Positions 1 through 6,886 of a DNA stretch of 8,166 bases are shown here, one piece after another (position 1 is the first letter of the stretch; each line of letters starts with the position of its first letter). Both the position numbers and the translations under genes were made by a program. This DNA comes from Planctomycetaceae bacterium (lineage in GTDB: Bacteria > Planctomycetota > Planctomycetia > Pirellulales > UBA1268): contig CANETO010000068.1 in the NCBI GenBank assembly GCA_947440895.1, forward strand, positions 1-8,166, read 5' to 3'. The notes beneath the pieces were generated by a model. It searched no databases. It saw only the letters and a program-made list of their open reading frames with translations, and had not been told where the DNA came from.

Positions 1-947
1 AAGGCACGAACGGTGCAGGGCACCTGGATGGTGGCATTCGTCTTCCGTGGAGCTGCAGTCGAGACGGTCGTCCCACGCCGCGGCCGCGATCCCCGCCGCC
101 GGCGCCCCATCCCATCCTCATCGTCGCCCCGGGGCTCCGAGACACGCTTGCGATTGAGTTGACGCTGCTCCCGACCACCCAGCAGGTCGTCGGGCTTCCC
201 TGTCCCTGTATGAGGCCTGGCAACCACCGTCCGACGCGGACGGCCACCCGGTTCCGTAGAGGGCGGGGGGGCCGTACCGGCACCACCGGCCACACCGCCC
301 CGGAGACCAAGACCGCCACCCGGTCGCGGACGCGGTGTTTCCGCCTGACGCTGCTCGTGCTTCCGCATGTGTTCCGCGAGCGGCTTGGCGCCGCCGGCCT
401 TGGCACTGCGAATGGCATCGAGCGGAAGCTTGACATCCGGCTTTTGCGCCGCCGGTTCCTGCGACACGCGGGCCACGGGCGCCCGCCCGGCCGCGGGCAG
501 GGGCGGTAGTTTGAACGCGGGCCTCGGCACTGGCTTGCTTCCATCGCCCGCCGGCCTCAAGCCAGCAGGCCGCGGCCGTGGCTCCGTGGACGATTTGGCA
601 GGCTGCATCTCCAGCGGCTTGCCCCGCGCGGCGACACCGGCAGGGGCAATGTAGTCTTCCCTCTTGAGCGTTCCCGGCGATCTCGGGGCGGCGGCGGGAG
701 CAGCGGGAGCCGCAGGCTTGGATGCGGCCGGCGCAGCCACTTGGCCAGCACTGGGGGGGGCAGCGGCGGGACGTTCAGGTGGCCGTGACTTTCCGGCGAT
801 GAACTCCTTGAGTTTGGCAACCTCTTCGTCCGACATACTCGCCAGCGCAGAGCCCTTGTCTTGAATGCCCGCGCGGGTGCACAGATCGACCAGCTCTTTG
901 CTGTCGATCTTCAATTCTTTCGAAAGTGTGTAGATGCGAACCGCCAC
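1..947 (-). CDS. infB: Translation initiation factor IF-2, N-terminal part (cut by the left window edge)
   Basis: IF-2 is the GTPase that brings initiator tRNA to the 30S subunit; only its N-terminal 315 codons plus a partial codon are visible, so the GTPase domain lies outside. The reading frame is open from a GTG at 947-945 to the edge. Residues 1 to about 52 (starting MAVRIYTLSKELKIDSKELV) match the small IF2_N domain. Residues from about 53 to 300 are an Ala/Pro/Arg/Gly-rich linker with a basic RRRRG stretch near the end, typical of long bacterial IF-2 linkers. The last visible residues, ATIQVPCTVRAF, resemble the conserved segment just before the G domain. The GTG start is chosen because GGAGG lies at 959-955, 7 nt upstream, and the IF2_N domain begins immediately there. 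It follows nusA by 90 nt on the same strand. A run of eight G (753-760 on the given strand) lies in the linker and is in frame. Confidence 0.93.
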   Translation of the reverse strand, partial: MAVRIYTLSKELKIDSKELVDLCTRAGIQDKGSALASMSDEEVAKLKEFIAGKSRPPERPAAAPPSAGQVAAPAASKPAAPAAPAAAPRSPGTLKREDYIAPAGVAARGKPLEMQPAKSSTEPRPRPAGLRPAGDGSKPVPRPAFKLPPLPAAGRAPVARVSQEPAAQKPDVKLPLDAIRSAKAGGAKPLAEHMRKHEQRQAETPRPRPGGGLGLRGGVAGGAGTAPPPSTEPGGRPRRTVVARPHTGTGKPDDLLGGREQRQLNRKRVSEPRGDDEDGMGRRRRGSRPRRGTTVSTAAPRKTNATIQVPCTVRA

Positions 948-1037
948 GCAAACGCCTCCGCGCCGGAGTATCCCGGCCACCAGCCCTCAGATCCAATTCC
1001 GACACCAGCCCGAGCCCTCGAACCGCGCCACCGCCGA

Positions 1038-2324
1038 TCACGATTCAGCCGGCGGCACCGCCTCCGCAGGGGCAGCATCCGCCGTCAATGCAGCCTCGGC
1101 GGCATCCGCATCCGCCGTCGCCTTCGCAACCCTGTCCTGCTCACGCTGCTTGCGTCGCTCGTCGGCCGCGGCCACCTCCGCCATCGAAGCCCGCTTTTCG
1201 GCCTCGGAGACGATGGCATCGACCGCCTCAGCCGAGAGGCCACCCATTTCCATGAGATCGTCGGGCTCGATCACCGACAGGTCGTCATAGGAGAGGAAGC
1301 CCTCACCCACCAGCCGCTCGGCGACGGATTCATCCAGACCCTCGATCGACGAAAAGCCCGTCACGGCCCGCTCGATCTGCTGGTCGAGTTCTTCGCGGGT
1401 CATGATCTCGATATCCCAGCCGCAGAGCTTACTCGCGAGCCGGACATTCTGACCGCGCCGGCCAATGGCCAGCGACAGCTGATCCTCCCGCACGAGCACG
1501 ATCCCCCGTCCGAGCATCTGGCAGAGGATCACCTCGTCCACCTCCGCTGGCTGCAGGGCATTGGGGACGAGCACCTGCAGATCCTCGCTCCAGCGGACAA
1601 TGTCGATCCGCTCGCCGCCGAGTTCCTCAACGATATTCTTGATTCTGTTGCCCCGCACGCCCACGCACGCGCCGACACAGTCGATACGGTTGTCCGAACT
1701 GATCACCGCCACCTTGCTGCGATAGCCAGGCTCGCGGGAAATCGCCCGGATTTCGATCACACCGTCGGCGATCTCGGGAATCTCCTGTTCGAATAACCGC
1801 TGCACCAACTGGGGGCGGATCCGCGACAGGATGATCTTCACGCGGCTGCCGACCTTCCTGACCTCGAAGATCGTTGCCCGGATCCGCTCGTTGGCATGAT
1901 AGCTCTCGCCAGGAATCTGCTCGCTCCGAGGCAGGATGGCCTCCGTGGCCCCCAGCGTCACCGAGGCGGTGGCGCCTTCGACCCGCGTCACCATCCCAGA
2001 AACCATCTGTCCGACCTGCTCTTCGAACTCGTCGTGGATGGCATCCCGCTCGGCTTCCCGAATCTTCTGGATGATCACCTGCTTGGCAGTCTGAGCCCCG
2101 ATCCGTCCGGAGAGTTCGGCGGTGTCGATCTCGGCACCGTCATGGGTTCCAGTCAGCCGGCCAGTGACGCGGTCGATGGCGATCGTGATCTGCGCAGTCT
2201 CACCGTATTGCCTGGAGAGGGCGGTGACGAGGGCCGCCTCGATCGCCTGGAACACGACCTCTTTATCGATGTTTTTGTCGCGATGAATGGCATCGACGAT
2301 TCGCAGGATTTCTTCTGGCTTCAT
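1038..2324 (-). CDS. nusA: Transcription termination/antitermination factor NusA
   Basis: NusA binds RNA polymerase and nascent RNA and modulates pausing, termination and antitermination. The 428-residue product starts MKPEEILRIVDAIHRDKNID. It has an N-terminal polymerase-binding domain (about 1-105), an S1 domain (about 106-170), a first KH domain with GVRG at 222-225 and a second KH domain with GRRG at 288-291. A helix-hairpin-helix-like segment (about 324-376, SSIEGLDESVAERLVGEGF) follows, then an Ala/Asp/Glu-rich tail. The E. coli-type pair of long acidic C-terminal repeats is not evident. The frame stays open upstream to 2444, but those 40 residues (MDRPSPDGRR onward) look non-homologous and the family N-terminus begins at the ATG at 2324. 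The ribosome-binding site there is weak (TTTGAGAAATCC before ATG). rimP, which often precedes nusA, is absent from this spot; the upstream gene is a ketosynthase homologue 330 nt away. Confidence 0.96.
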   Translation of the reverse strand: MKPEEILRIVDAIHRDKNIDKEVVFQAIEAALVTALSRQYGETAQITIAIDRVTGRLTGTHDGAEIDTAELSGRIGAQTAKQVIIQKIREAERDAIHDEFEEQVGQMVSGMVTRVEGATASVTLGATEAILPRSEQIPGESYHANERIRATIFEVRKVGSRVKIILSRIRPQLVQRLFEQEIPEIADGVIEIRAISREPGYRSKVAVISSDNRIDCVGACVGVRGNRIKNIVEELGGERIDIVRWSEDLQVLVPNALQPAEVDEVILCQMLGRGIVLVREDQLSLAIGRRGQNVRLASKLCGWDIEIMTREELDQQIERAVTGFSSIEGLDESVAERLVGEGFLSYDDLSVIEPDDLMEMGGLSAEAVDAIVSEAEKRASMAEVAAADERRKQREQDRVAKATADADAAEAALTADAAPAEAVPPAES

Positions 2325-2507
2325 GGATTTCTCAAACGAACGCTCGGGCGACTCTCGTGCGACGCGGTCAGGGCGGACTGACGGACCGTATAGCGGGCAC
2401 TGAGTCTGCCGCCCCCTCCTGCCATCAGGAGACGGACGATCCAAACTTCAGCCCGGCCTGCGGCCCAGCAGTTCACCGTCATGCCCAGAGATGGCAAAGC
2501 CAACCGC

Positions 2508-2529
2508 CTGGCAGTTGCAGCACTGCCAG
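2508..2529 (-). repeat. Inverted repeat, 8-bp stem with 6-nt loop
   Basis: CTGGCAGT and ACTGCCAG flank a six-base loop. It lies in the gap between the second ketosynthase and nusA. No T-run follows on the minus strand (GCGGTTGGC follows), so it is not a canonical intrinsic terminator. It could be an operator or an RNA hairpin in the leader of nusA. Confidence 0.45.
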
Positions 2530-2559
2530 CAAAGCCGACGCCATGAAACATGGGCGCCG

Positions 2560-2577
2560 AAACACCCGATGGTGTTT
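2560..2577 (-). terminator. Candidate weak terminator hairpin after the second ketosynthase gene
   Basis: On the minus strand AAACACC, a four-base loop ATCG, then GGTGTTT form a perfect 7-bp stem starting about 78 nt after the ketosynthase stop codon. The 3' arm ends in TTT and is followed by CGG, so the U-tract is only three bases. It is a plausible but weak or bidirectional terminator; position and symmetry support it, and the short U-tract counts against it. Confidence 0.35.
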
Positions 2578-2654
2578 GGAACAGAATCCGCGATACGAGC
2601 AGCCTCTGAAGACGTGACGCAACCCGTGAAAGTTACGGCACATGCGGAAAACTG

Positions 2655-4013
2655 TCAAGGAGCCAGGCCCCTGATCACGACCGATCCGGCCTGCCCCTGC
2701 GGGGTGACCGCCGACGAAATGAAGACGTTTCCGGACGGATCGCCGCGTCGAGCCGGCCGGACCTGGCAGTCAGGGTCGGGCTCCTCGAAATTGAGGAGTG
2801 GAAAGAGTTCCCCCTCACGAATCGCCAGCAGACTGGCAATGCATTCGACCAGCCCGCTCCCCCCCCCGAGATTGCCGAAGTGGCTTTTGGCCGCCACGGT
2901 CGGAATCGTCGCCAGGGCCGCCCCGAGGACCTCACGGAGCGCCGCGGCCTCCTCGCGATCCCCAGCCACCGTGCTCGCCCCGTGGGCGTGAATGTGCGAG
3001 AGATCGGGGGCATCGACACGGGCCATCGAGACCGCCCGCTGCATCGCGAGCGTCAAGGCCCTCTGCTTGAGACCGACCCCTCCGGCCAAGCCCGCATTCC
3101 GAGCGGCGTGCCCGATGATCTCGCCATGGATCTCCGCCCCCCGCGCCCTGGCGTGCTCCAGTTCCTCGAGAATCAGCACGGCAGCCCCCTCACCCAGCAC
3201 CATGCCCTTACGGAGGCGGTCGAACGGACGGCTCCAGCGGGTCGGGTCGGTCACGGCTGAGGCGTTGTCTGCAGCTTCCTCGAGCGCCACCTGCTCGCTC
3301 TGCAGGGCGTGCACCGTCTTCATGGGATGGACGCGGGTGCCGGTGGCGCCCACGACCATCATGTCGGCGGCCCCCCGCTGGATCGTGACCGTGGCTTCCC
3401 CGAGCGCCAGATGCCCACTTGCCTCACGAAGCGTGAGGGAATTGCTGGGGCCACGCAGGTCGTTGTAGATGGCGATGTGACTGGCAGGCATGTTCGGCAG
3501 GTATTTCAGCAGCCAGAGAGGCGTGAGTTGCGGCATCCCGTCGGAGGCCCACCGATCGAATTCGAAGGCGCCGTCGTCTCCCCGGCACTTGGCCACGCTG
3601 GCGGTGAAATCCTCGGGCAGCGTGAGCATGTAGTCCGACCCAAACACGCAGCCAAACCGCTCGGGCTGCACGCCGCCGGCGGGTGCCCGGGAGGCGAAGA
3701 GGCCGCTGTGATGCAGCGCCCGTTGGGCGGCGGCCACTGCCATTTGGCTCTCGCGGCACATCACCTTGAGCCCCTTGCGGATCGCCTTCTTTCGCTCGCC
3801 ATCGAGCGGTCCGAAGTTGTCGATGTCGCCCGTGAAAGCGCGGGCCTCGGCGGCATGGTGCAGCGGCAGCCCGGAGCACGGAAACGATTCCAGCGGTCCG
3901 ACGCCGCTGCGGCCTTCGATCAGCCCGGCCCAGAGATCCTCGAGTGAGAGGCCAAGCGGACAGACAACTCCCATCCCGGTGATCACGACGCGGCGGCCTG
4001 GTGCGGCACTCAT
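2655..4013 (-). CDS. Degenerate FabF-type ketosynthase lacking the catalytic cysteine (KS-beta/chain-length-factor-like)
   Basis: The 452-residue protein aligns along its length with FabF-type 3-oxoacyl-ACP synthases: RRVVITGMGVVCPLG at the N-terminus, SRPFDR and VLGEGAAVLILEELEHAR in the middle, HAHGASTVAGD and KSHFGN later. The active site is altered. Where FabF has TACASA this protein has LREASG, so the nucleophilic Cys is Glu197. The first His (344) and the Lys (376) remain. The second His (LGH in FabF) is Asn381. The C-terminal GFGGHN gating loop is replaced by TPQGQA. Condensation by the normal mechanism is therefore not expected. A KSQ-like decarboxylase or a partner subunit for the neighbouring FabF is possible; both are inference. 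The ATG at 4013 is preferred because AGGAAG stands 6 nt upstream; the frame extends to an ATG at 4061 with a poor ribosome-binding site. A G9 tract (2859-2867) encodes the glycines just after Asn381. Confidence 0.85.
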   Translation of the reverse strand: MSAAPGRRVVITGMGVVCPLGLSLEDLWAGLIEGRSGVGPLESFPCSGLPLHHAAEARAFTGDIDNFGPLDGERKKAIRKGLKVMCRESQMAVAAAQRALHHSGLFASRAPAGGVQPERFGCVFGSDYMLTLPEDFTASVAKCRGDDGAFEFDRWASDGMPQLTPLWLLKYLPNMPASHIAIYNDLRGPSNSLTLREASGHLALGEATVTIQRGAADMMVVGATGTRVHPMKTVHALQSEQVALEEAADNASAVTDPTRWSRPFDRLRKGMVLGEGAAVLILEELEHARARGAEIHGEIIGHAARNAGLAGGVGLKQRALTLAMQRAVSMARVDAPDLSHIHAHGASTVAGDREEAAALREVLGAALATIPTVAAKSHFGNLGGGSGLVECIASLLAIREGELFPLLNFEEPDPDCQVRPARRGDPSGNVFISSAVTPQGQAGSVVIRGLAP

Positions 4014-4095
4014 GGCATGCTTCCTGCTGGCTACTGGGTGAATCGACGTTTTCAATGACATTCTGGCTCATGCCGGACGGCGTCCGGAGCATGCA

Positions 4096-5079
4096 TCATG
4101 GCGAGTCGGTGAGCCTTGGCTCCACCACCACCACGACATCCGTCCGCTTGGCGTCGGAGAACAGCCCCGGCGAGCCTGCCTTATTCTGCCCCGGGACCGG
4201 CCATGGCACCAAGCCGAGACCGATCACGAGCGTGCTGTTCGCCGGCCAGCGAAACCGCTCGCCGATCCGTACGGCCGACATCTGGGGCACCTCGATCGGC
4301 ACCCGTCGACCATCGGCGGCCGGTGGCGTCATGCCGACCTGGGCCATGCGTTCGATCTGGTCGATCCGGCAGCGGATCACCGCCTCGACGGCCGTGCCGT
4401 CGCGTGCCATGAGCGGCTGGACATCGATCGCCATTCCCTCGTCGCAGCTGCCCGCCACCGGCTGCCAGCCCGGGCCGGCGACCGCGATATCCTGCACATA
4501 CTCCCGTTTGCGGCCCCCGGTGAGCACCGCCGGGACGCCGTTTGCCGCCAACACTGCTCCCGTGGGCAATTCCTCGCAGTCGCCACGCGAGCGGAGGCGG
4601 GCCACCAGCACTGCGGCCTCCTCCCGCGACAGGATCCAGGCCTGAACCCCGGGCGTGGCGGCAGGAATCGGCCTGAGCATTGGTCGCATGTCATTCCGCC
4701 AGGCTGGGCTGCCCACTCCCAGCACGCGGACGGAAAACCGGTGCGGCGTGGCGGCATCAGCCACGAACCGCTCGACGATCTCCTCCACGCGGACCTGCAT
4801 CTCGGGGGTGTGGAAGCAGCGTAGCGCCGATGCGCTTACGGAGAGCGAGGCGACCGTCTCACCGTGCCATTGCGGAGACCCCGTCTCCTGTAGCACCCAA
4901 TCGACGACGTGCCGCTGGCTGCCGGCTCCAGCCTGCTCGACATACGGACCGATGTCGTAGGTTTTCCAGATCTGCCCATCGTCGGCCGGAAGCTGCGCGT
5001 GGAGAGGCTCGGCCCCCACCATGAAGGCTGCCGCCACGATCAGCACGCCGGCCAGATACGCTCGGTTGGCAAGGACCAT
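4096..5079 (-). CDS. Exported protein with a secretin-fold-like C-terminal region, function unknown
   Basis: The 327-residue product begins with a signal peptide: MVLANR, then a hydrophobic stretch of about 15 residues, with possible cleavage after VGA (21-23) or LHA (26-28). Residues about 38-112 (YDIGPYVEQAG to IVERFVADA) resemble the short helix-strand modules before secretin domains, with LRCFHTPEMQVRVEEIVERF near their end. Residues about 112-323 look like the secretin beta-domain: VLAANGVPAVLTGGRKREYV, then MAIDVQPLMARDGTAVEAVI, then TLVIGLGL, and a final DVVVVVEPRL similar in position to the TPRIV-type end of secretins. Long N-terminal repeats of true secretins are missing, so pore formation is uncertain. 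Four cysteines (88, 168, 212, 237) would be exported. AGGA lies 9 nt before the ATG. It sits between fabF and the degenerate ketosynthase on the same strand. The secretin resemblance comes from pattern reading only. Confidence 0.75.
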   Translation of the reverse strand: MVLANRAYLAGVLIVAAAFMVGAEPLHAQLPADDGQIWKTYDIGPYVEQAGAGSQRHVVDWVLQETGSPQWHGETVASLSVSASALRCFHTPEMQVRVEEIVERFVADAATPHRFSVRVLGVGSPAWRNDMRPMLRPIPAATPGVQAWILSREEAAVLVARLRSRGDCEELPTGAVLAANGVPAVLTGGRKREYVQDIAVAGPGWQPVAGSCDEGMAIDVQPLMARDGTAVEAVIRCRIDQIERMAQVGMTPPAADGRRVPIEVPQMSAVRIGERFRWPANSTLVIGLGLVPWPVPGQNKAGSPGLFSDAKRTDVVVVVEPRLTDSP

Positions 5080-5170
5080 GGCCGCTCATCCTTCAGACAC
5101 CCGAGGCTTCGACACCACGCGGGCCTCGACACTCGGCCGGCGAGGTGCCCAGGCTGGCAGCGTGTTCTCG

Positions 5171-6412
5171 CTACGACAACCGGCCCAACACGAGACTGGC
5201 ATTATGACCACCGAATCCGAAGCTGTTCGACATCGCCACGCTCACGTTCGCATCGCGGGCGACGTTTGGCGTGTAGTCGAGGTCGCAGTCGGGATCGGGA
5301 TTCTCGAGGTTGATCGTGGGCGCGATCACGCCACGGAGCAGGGTCAGGGCACAGACGACCAGTTCGATCCCGCCGCTCGCCCCGAGCGTATGCCCCAGTT
5401 GGCTCTTTGTGCTGGAGATCGCCAGCCGCCCAGCATGGTCACCGAACACCCGTTTCACGGCCAGTGTCTCGGCTTTGTCGCCCAGTGGCGTGCTGGTGCC
5501 ATGCGCGTTGACGTACTGCACACGGTCAGCATTCAGGCCGGCATCGGCGAGGGCCATGGCCATGGCCCTCGCGGCCCCGCGGCCCTCCACGTCAGGCTGG
5601 GTGATATGGCCGGCATCGCCGCTGGCCCCGTAGCCCATCAGTTCGCCATAGATGCGGGCACCCCGCCTACGGGCATGCTCCAACTCCTCCAACACGACAA
5701 CTCCCGCCCCCTCCGCGAGCACGAAACCGTCTCGATCCCTGTCGAACGGCCGGCTGGCTTGCTGCGGAGCCTCCCCACGCACCGACAGCGCCCGCATGTT
5801 TTGAAACCCGGCGAGCCCCATCGGCGTCAGTGCGGCCTCGCTGCCACCGGCGATCATCACGTCGGCATCGCCGTACTGGATGGCCCGGAGGGCGTCACCG
5901 ATCGAACTCGAGGCACTGGCGCACGCAGTCGCAATCGTGTAGTTCGGCCCCTGCACGCCAAACATGCTGGAGACGTGACCGCTTCCCGAATTCGCCATCA
6001 ACTTGGGGATCGTGAAGGGGGAGACCTTGTCGATGCCCTTGGTCAACAGGCGTTCATGCTGCGTCTCAAACTCCGAGAGCCCGCCGATCCCCGAGCCGAT
6101 CACCACGCCGCAGCAGAATGGGTCTTCTTTCGAAAAATCGATGCCGGAGTCGGCGACGGCATCGGCGGCAGCCGCCATGGCAAACTGCGTGAAGCGGTCG
6201 AGCCGCCGCAATTCCTTCGAACTGGCGATGTTTTCCTCTTCCGGATTCCAGGGCACCTGGCCCGCAAACTGAACCCGGAACGCCGTGACGTCGAACAGCG
6301 TGATCGGTCCCACGCCGCTGTCACCGCGCAGAAGGCGATCCCAGAAGGTTTCAACCGATCGGCCTAACGCGGTGACGACACCCAGCCCCGTCACCACGAC
6401 GCGTCGCTTCAT
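5171..6412 (-). CDS. fabF: 3-oxoacyl-ACP synthase II (FabF), active site complete
   Basis: FabF condenses malonyl-ACP with acyl-ACP, the elongation step of type II fatty-acid synthesis in the cytoplasm. The 413-residue length matches the family. The nucleophile is Cys164 in TIATACASASSS, with His304 (NAHGTSTPLGD), Lys336 (TKSQLG) and His341 (LGHTLGASGG) completing the site. The gating loop SNSFGFGGHN is near the C-terminus. The N-terminus MKRRVVVTGLGVVTALG begins right at the ATG; the ribosome-binding site is modest (TAGGCGGC directly before ATG). It starts 30 nt after the acpP stop, so co-expression with acpP is likely. It shares the same framework as the degenerate ketosynthase two genes downstream, suggesting an old duplication. 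A 26-bp perfect palindrome lies within it at 5547-5572. Confidence 0.97.
   Translation of the reverse strand: MKRRVVVTGLGVVTALGRSVETFWDRLLRGDSGVGPITLFDVTAFRVQFAGQVPWNPEEENIASSKELRRLDRFTQFAMAAAADAVADSGIDFSKEDPFCCGVVIGSGIGGLSEFETQHERLLTKGIDKVSPFTIPKLMANSGSGHVSSMFGVQGPNYTIATACASASSSIGDALRAIQYGDADVMIAGGSEAALTPMGLAGFQNMRALSVRGEAPQQASRPFDRDRDGFVLAEGAGVVVLEELEHARRRGARIYGELMGYGASGDAGHITQPDVEGRGAARAMAMALADAGLNADRVQYVNAHGTSTPLGDKAETLAVKRVFGDHAGRLAISSTKSQLGHTLGASGGIELVVCALTLLRGVIAPTINLENPDPDCDLDYTPNVARDANVSVAMSNSFGFGGHNASLVLGRLS
5547..5572. repeat. 26-bp perfect palindrome inside fabF
   Basis: The two 13-nt arms are GCGAGGGCCATGG and its reverse complement with no spacer, centred between 5559 and 5560. 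It encodes the alternating residues ARAMAMALA of FabF, so repeated GCC/ATG codons explain part of the symmetry. No second copy was noticed in the window. It may be chance plus codon composition, or a protein-binding or cruciform-forming site. Confidence 0.8.
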
Positions 6413-6442
6413 GCCGCCTACTGCTCGGAGGAAAGGTGGGGA

Positions 6443-6679
6443 TCAGGCCTGATGCTTCTCGATGAACTCGACCGCCTGGCCGACCGTCTGGATCTTCTCA
6501 GCCGCATCATCGGGAATATTCATCTCGAACTCTTCTTCGAGTTCCATGACCAGCTCAACCGTGTCGAGCGAGTCGGCTCCGAGGTCGTTGATAAACGACG
6601 TCTCAGCGGTGATCTGTTCCTTGCTGACACCCAATTGGGAAGCGACGATGTCGATCACGCGTTCTTGAACTGAAGCCAC
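6443..6679 (-). CDS. acpP: Acyl carrier protein
   Basis: ACP carries growing acyl chains on a 4'-phosphopantetheine arm and is the shared substrate carrier for FabD, FabG and FabF. The product is 78 residues, the usual size, with the modification site Ser37 in DLGADSLDTVELVMELE. It is acidic, with helix II as expected (EEEFEMNIPDDAAEKI). The GTG at 6679-6677 is chosen because GGAGG lies at 6693-6689, 9 nt upstream, and the family N-terminus (ASVQERVIDIVASQL) begins there. The frame is open farther upstream to 6826, but that extension has no ACP similarity. It stands 207 nt after fabG, with a promoter-like element in between, and 30 nt before fabF. Confidence 0.97.
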   Translation of the reverse strand: MASVQERVIDIVASQLGVSKEQITAETSFINDLGADSLDTVELVMELEEEFEMNIPDDAAEKIQTVGQAVEFIEKHQA

Positions 6680-6773
6680 CTTATAGATCCTCCTGACAAC
6701 CGAACACGAAAAACCACCTGACCTGAACAGCCTGTGCCACCTGTGACGGCGATGACTTCCAGGGGTTCCGGAA

Positions 6774-6803
6774 GATATAACCGCTGCCGACCAGAAATGT
6801 CCA
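6774..6803 (-). promoter_or_regulatory. Candidate sigma-70-type promoter for acpP
   Basis: On the minus strand TGGACA (6803-6798, one mismatch to TTGACA) is followed after 18 nt by TATATC (6779-6774, four of six matches to TATAAT). Transcription would start around 6767, giving a leader of about 88 nt before the acpP GTG. The 207-nt fabG-acpP gap fits an additional promoter for a highly expressed ACP. Planctomycete promoter consensus may differ, so this is tentative. Confidence 0.38.
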
Positions 6804-6886
6804 TACCGGGCAAATCGCACCACCACCGCCTTCCCCCGACAGGTTCTCGGCGAATTTCTGGGAATGCGCCCATTGTCCGACCGCGA

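Larger units (their letters stand above)
2325..2654. other. 330-nt intergenic region upstream of nusA
   Basis: No convincing gene is seen on either strand; short open frames here have no recognisable protein features. It separates the lipid-gene block from nusA-infB and holds two perfect inverted repeats (2508-2529 and 2560-2577, listed separately). Reading toward nusA, a TATACG hexamer at about 2392-2387 could be a -10 element roughly 60 nt before the nusA start, but no good -35 partner is seen at the right distance, so the nusA promoter is not identified. No tRNA fold was recognised. The size and hairpins suggest a transcription-unit boundary; this is inference. Confidence 0.5.

Noticed and set aside
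861..1796. A 311-codon plus-strand open frame opposite nusA and the nusA-infB gap
   Set aside because: It is antisense to a clear NusA, has low-complexity Arg/His/Asp-rich sequence with no family resemblance, and is explained by high GC content.
2325..2444. Forty-residue upstream extension of NusA
   Set aside because: The extension is in frame, but it lacks NusA similarity and has no clear ribosome-binding site; the family N-terminus starts at the ATG at 2324.
2655..4013. The second ketosynthase as a pseudogene
   Set aside because: The frame is intact over 452 codons, there is a ribosome-binding site, and the conserved framework motifs are retained; the substitutions are confined to specific functional positions rather than scattered.
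4014..4061. Sixteen-residue upstream start for the degenerate ketosynthase
   Set aside because: The ATG at 4061 has a poor ribosome-binding site, whereas the ATG at 4013 has AGGAAG at good spacing and gives a FabF-like N-terminus. It is not fully excluded.
5102..5128. Imperfect inverted repeat (CGAGGC and GCCTCG) after the fabF stop
   Set aside because: The stem is only 6 bp with a loop of about 15 nt and no U-tract, which is expected by chance in GC-rich DNA.
5021..6367. A 448-codon plus-strand open frame opposite fabF
   Set aside because: It mirrors the codon pattern of FabF on the other strand, has no recognisable motifs, and runs through the fabF start region and intergenic sequence.
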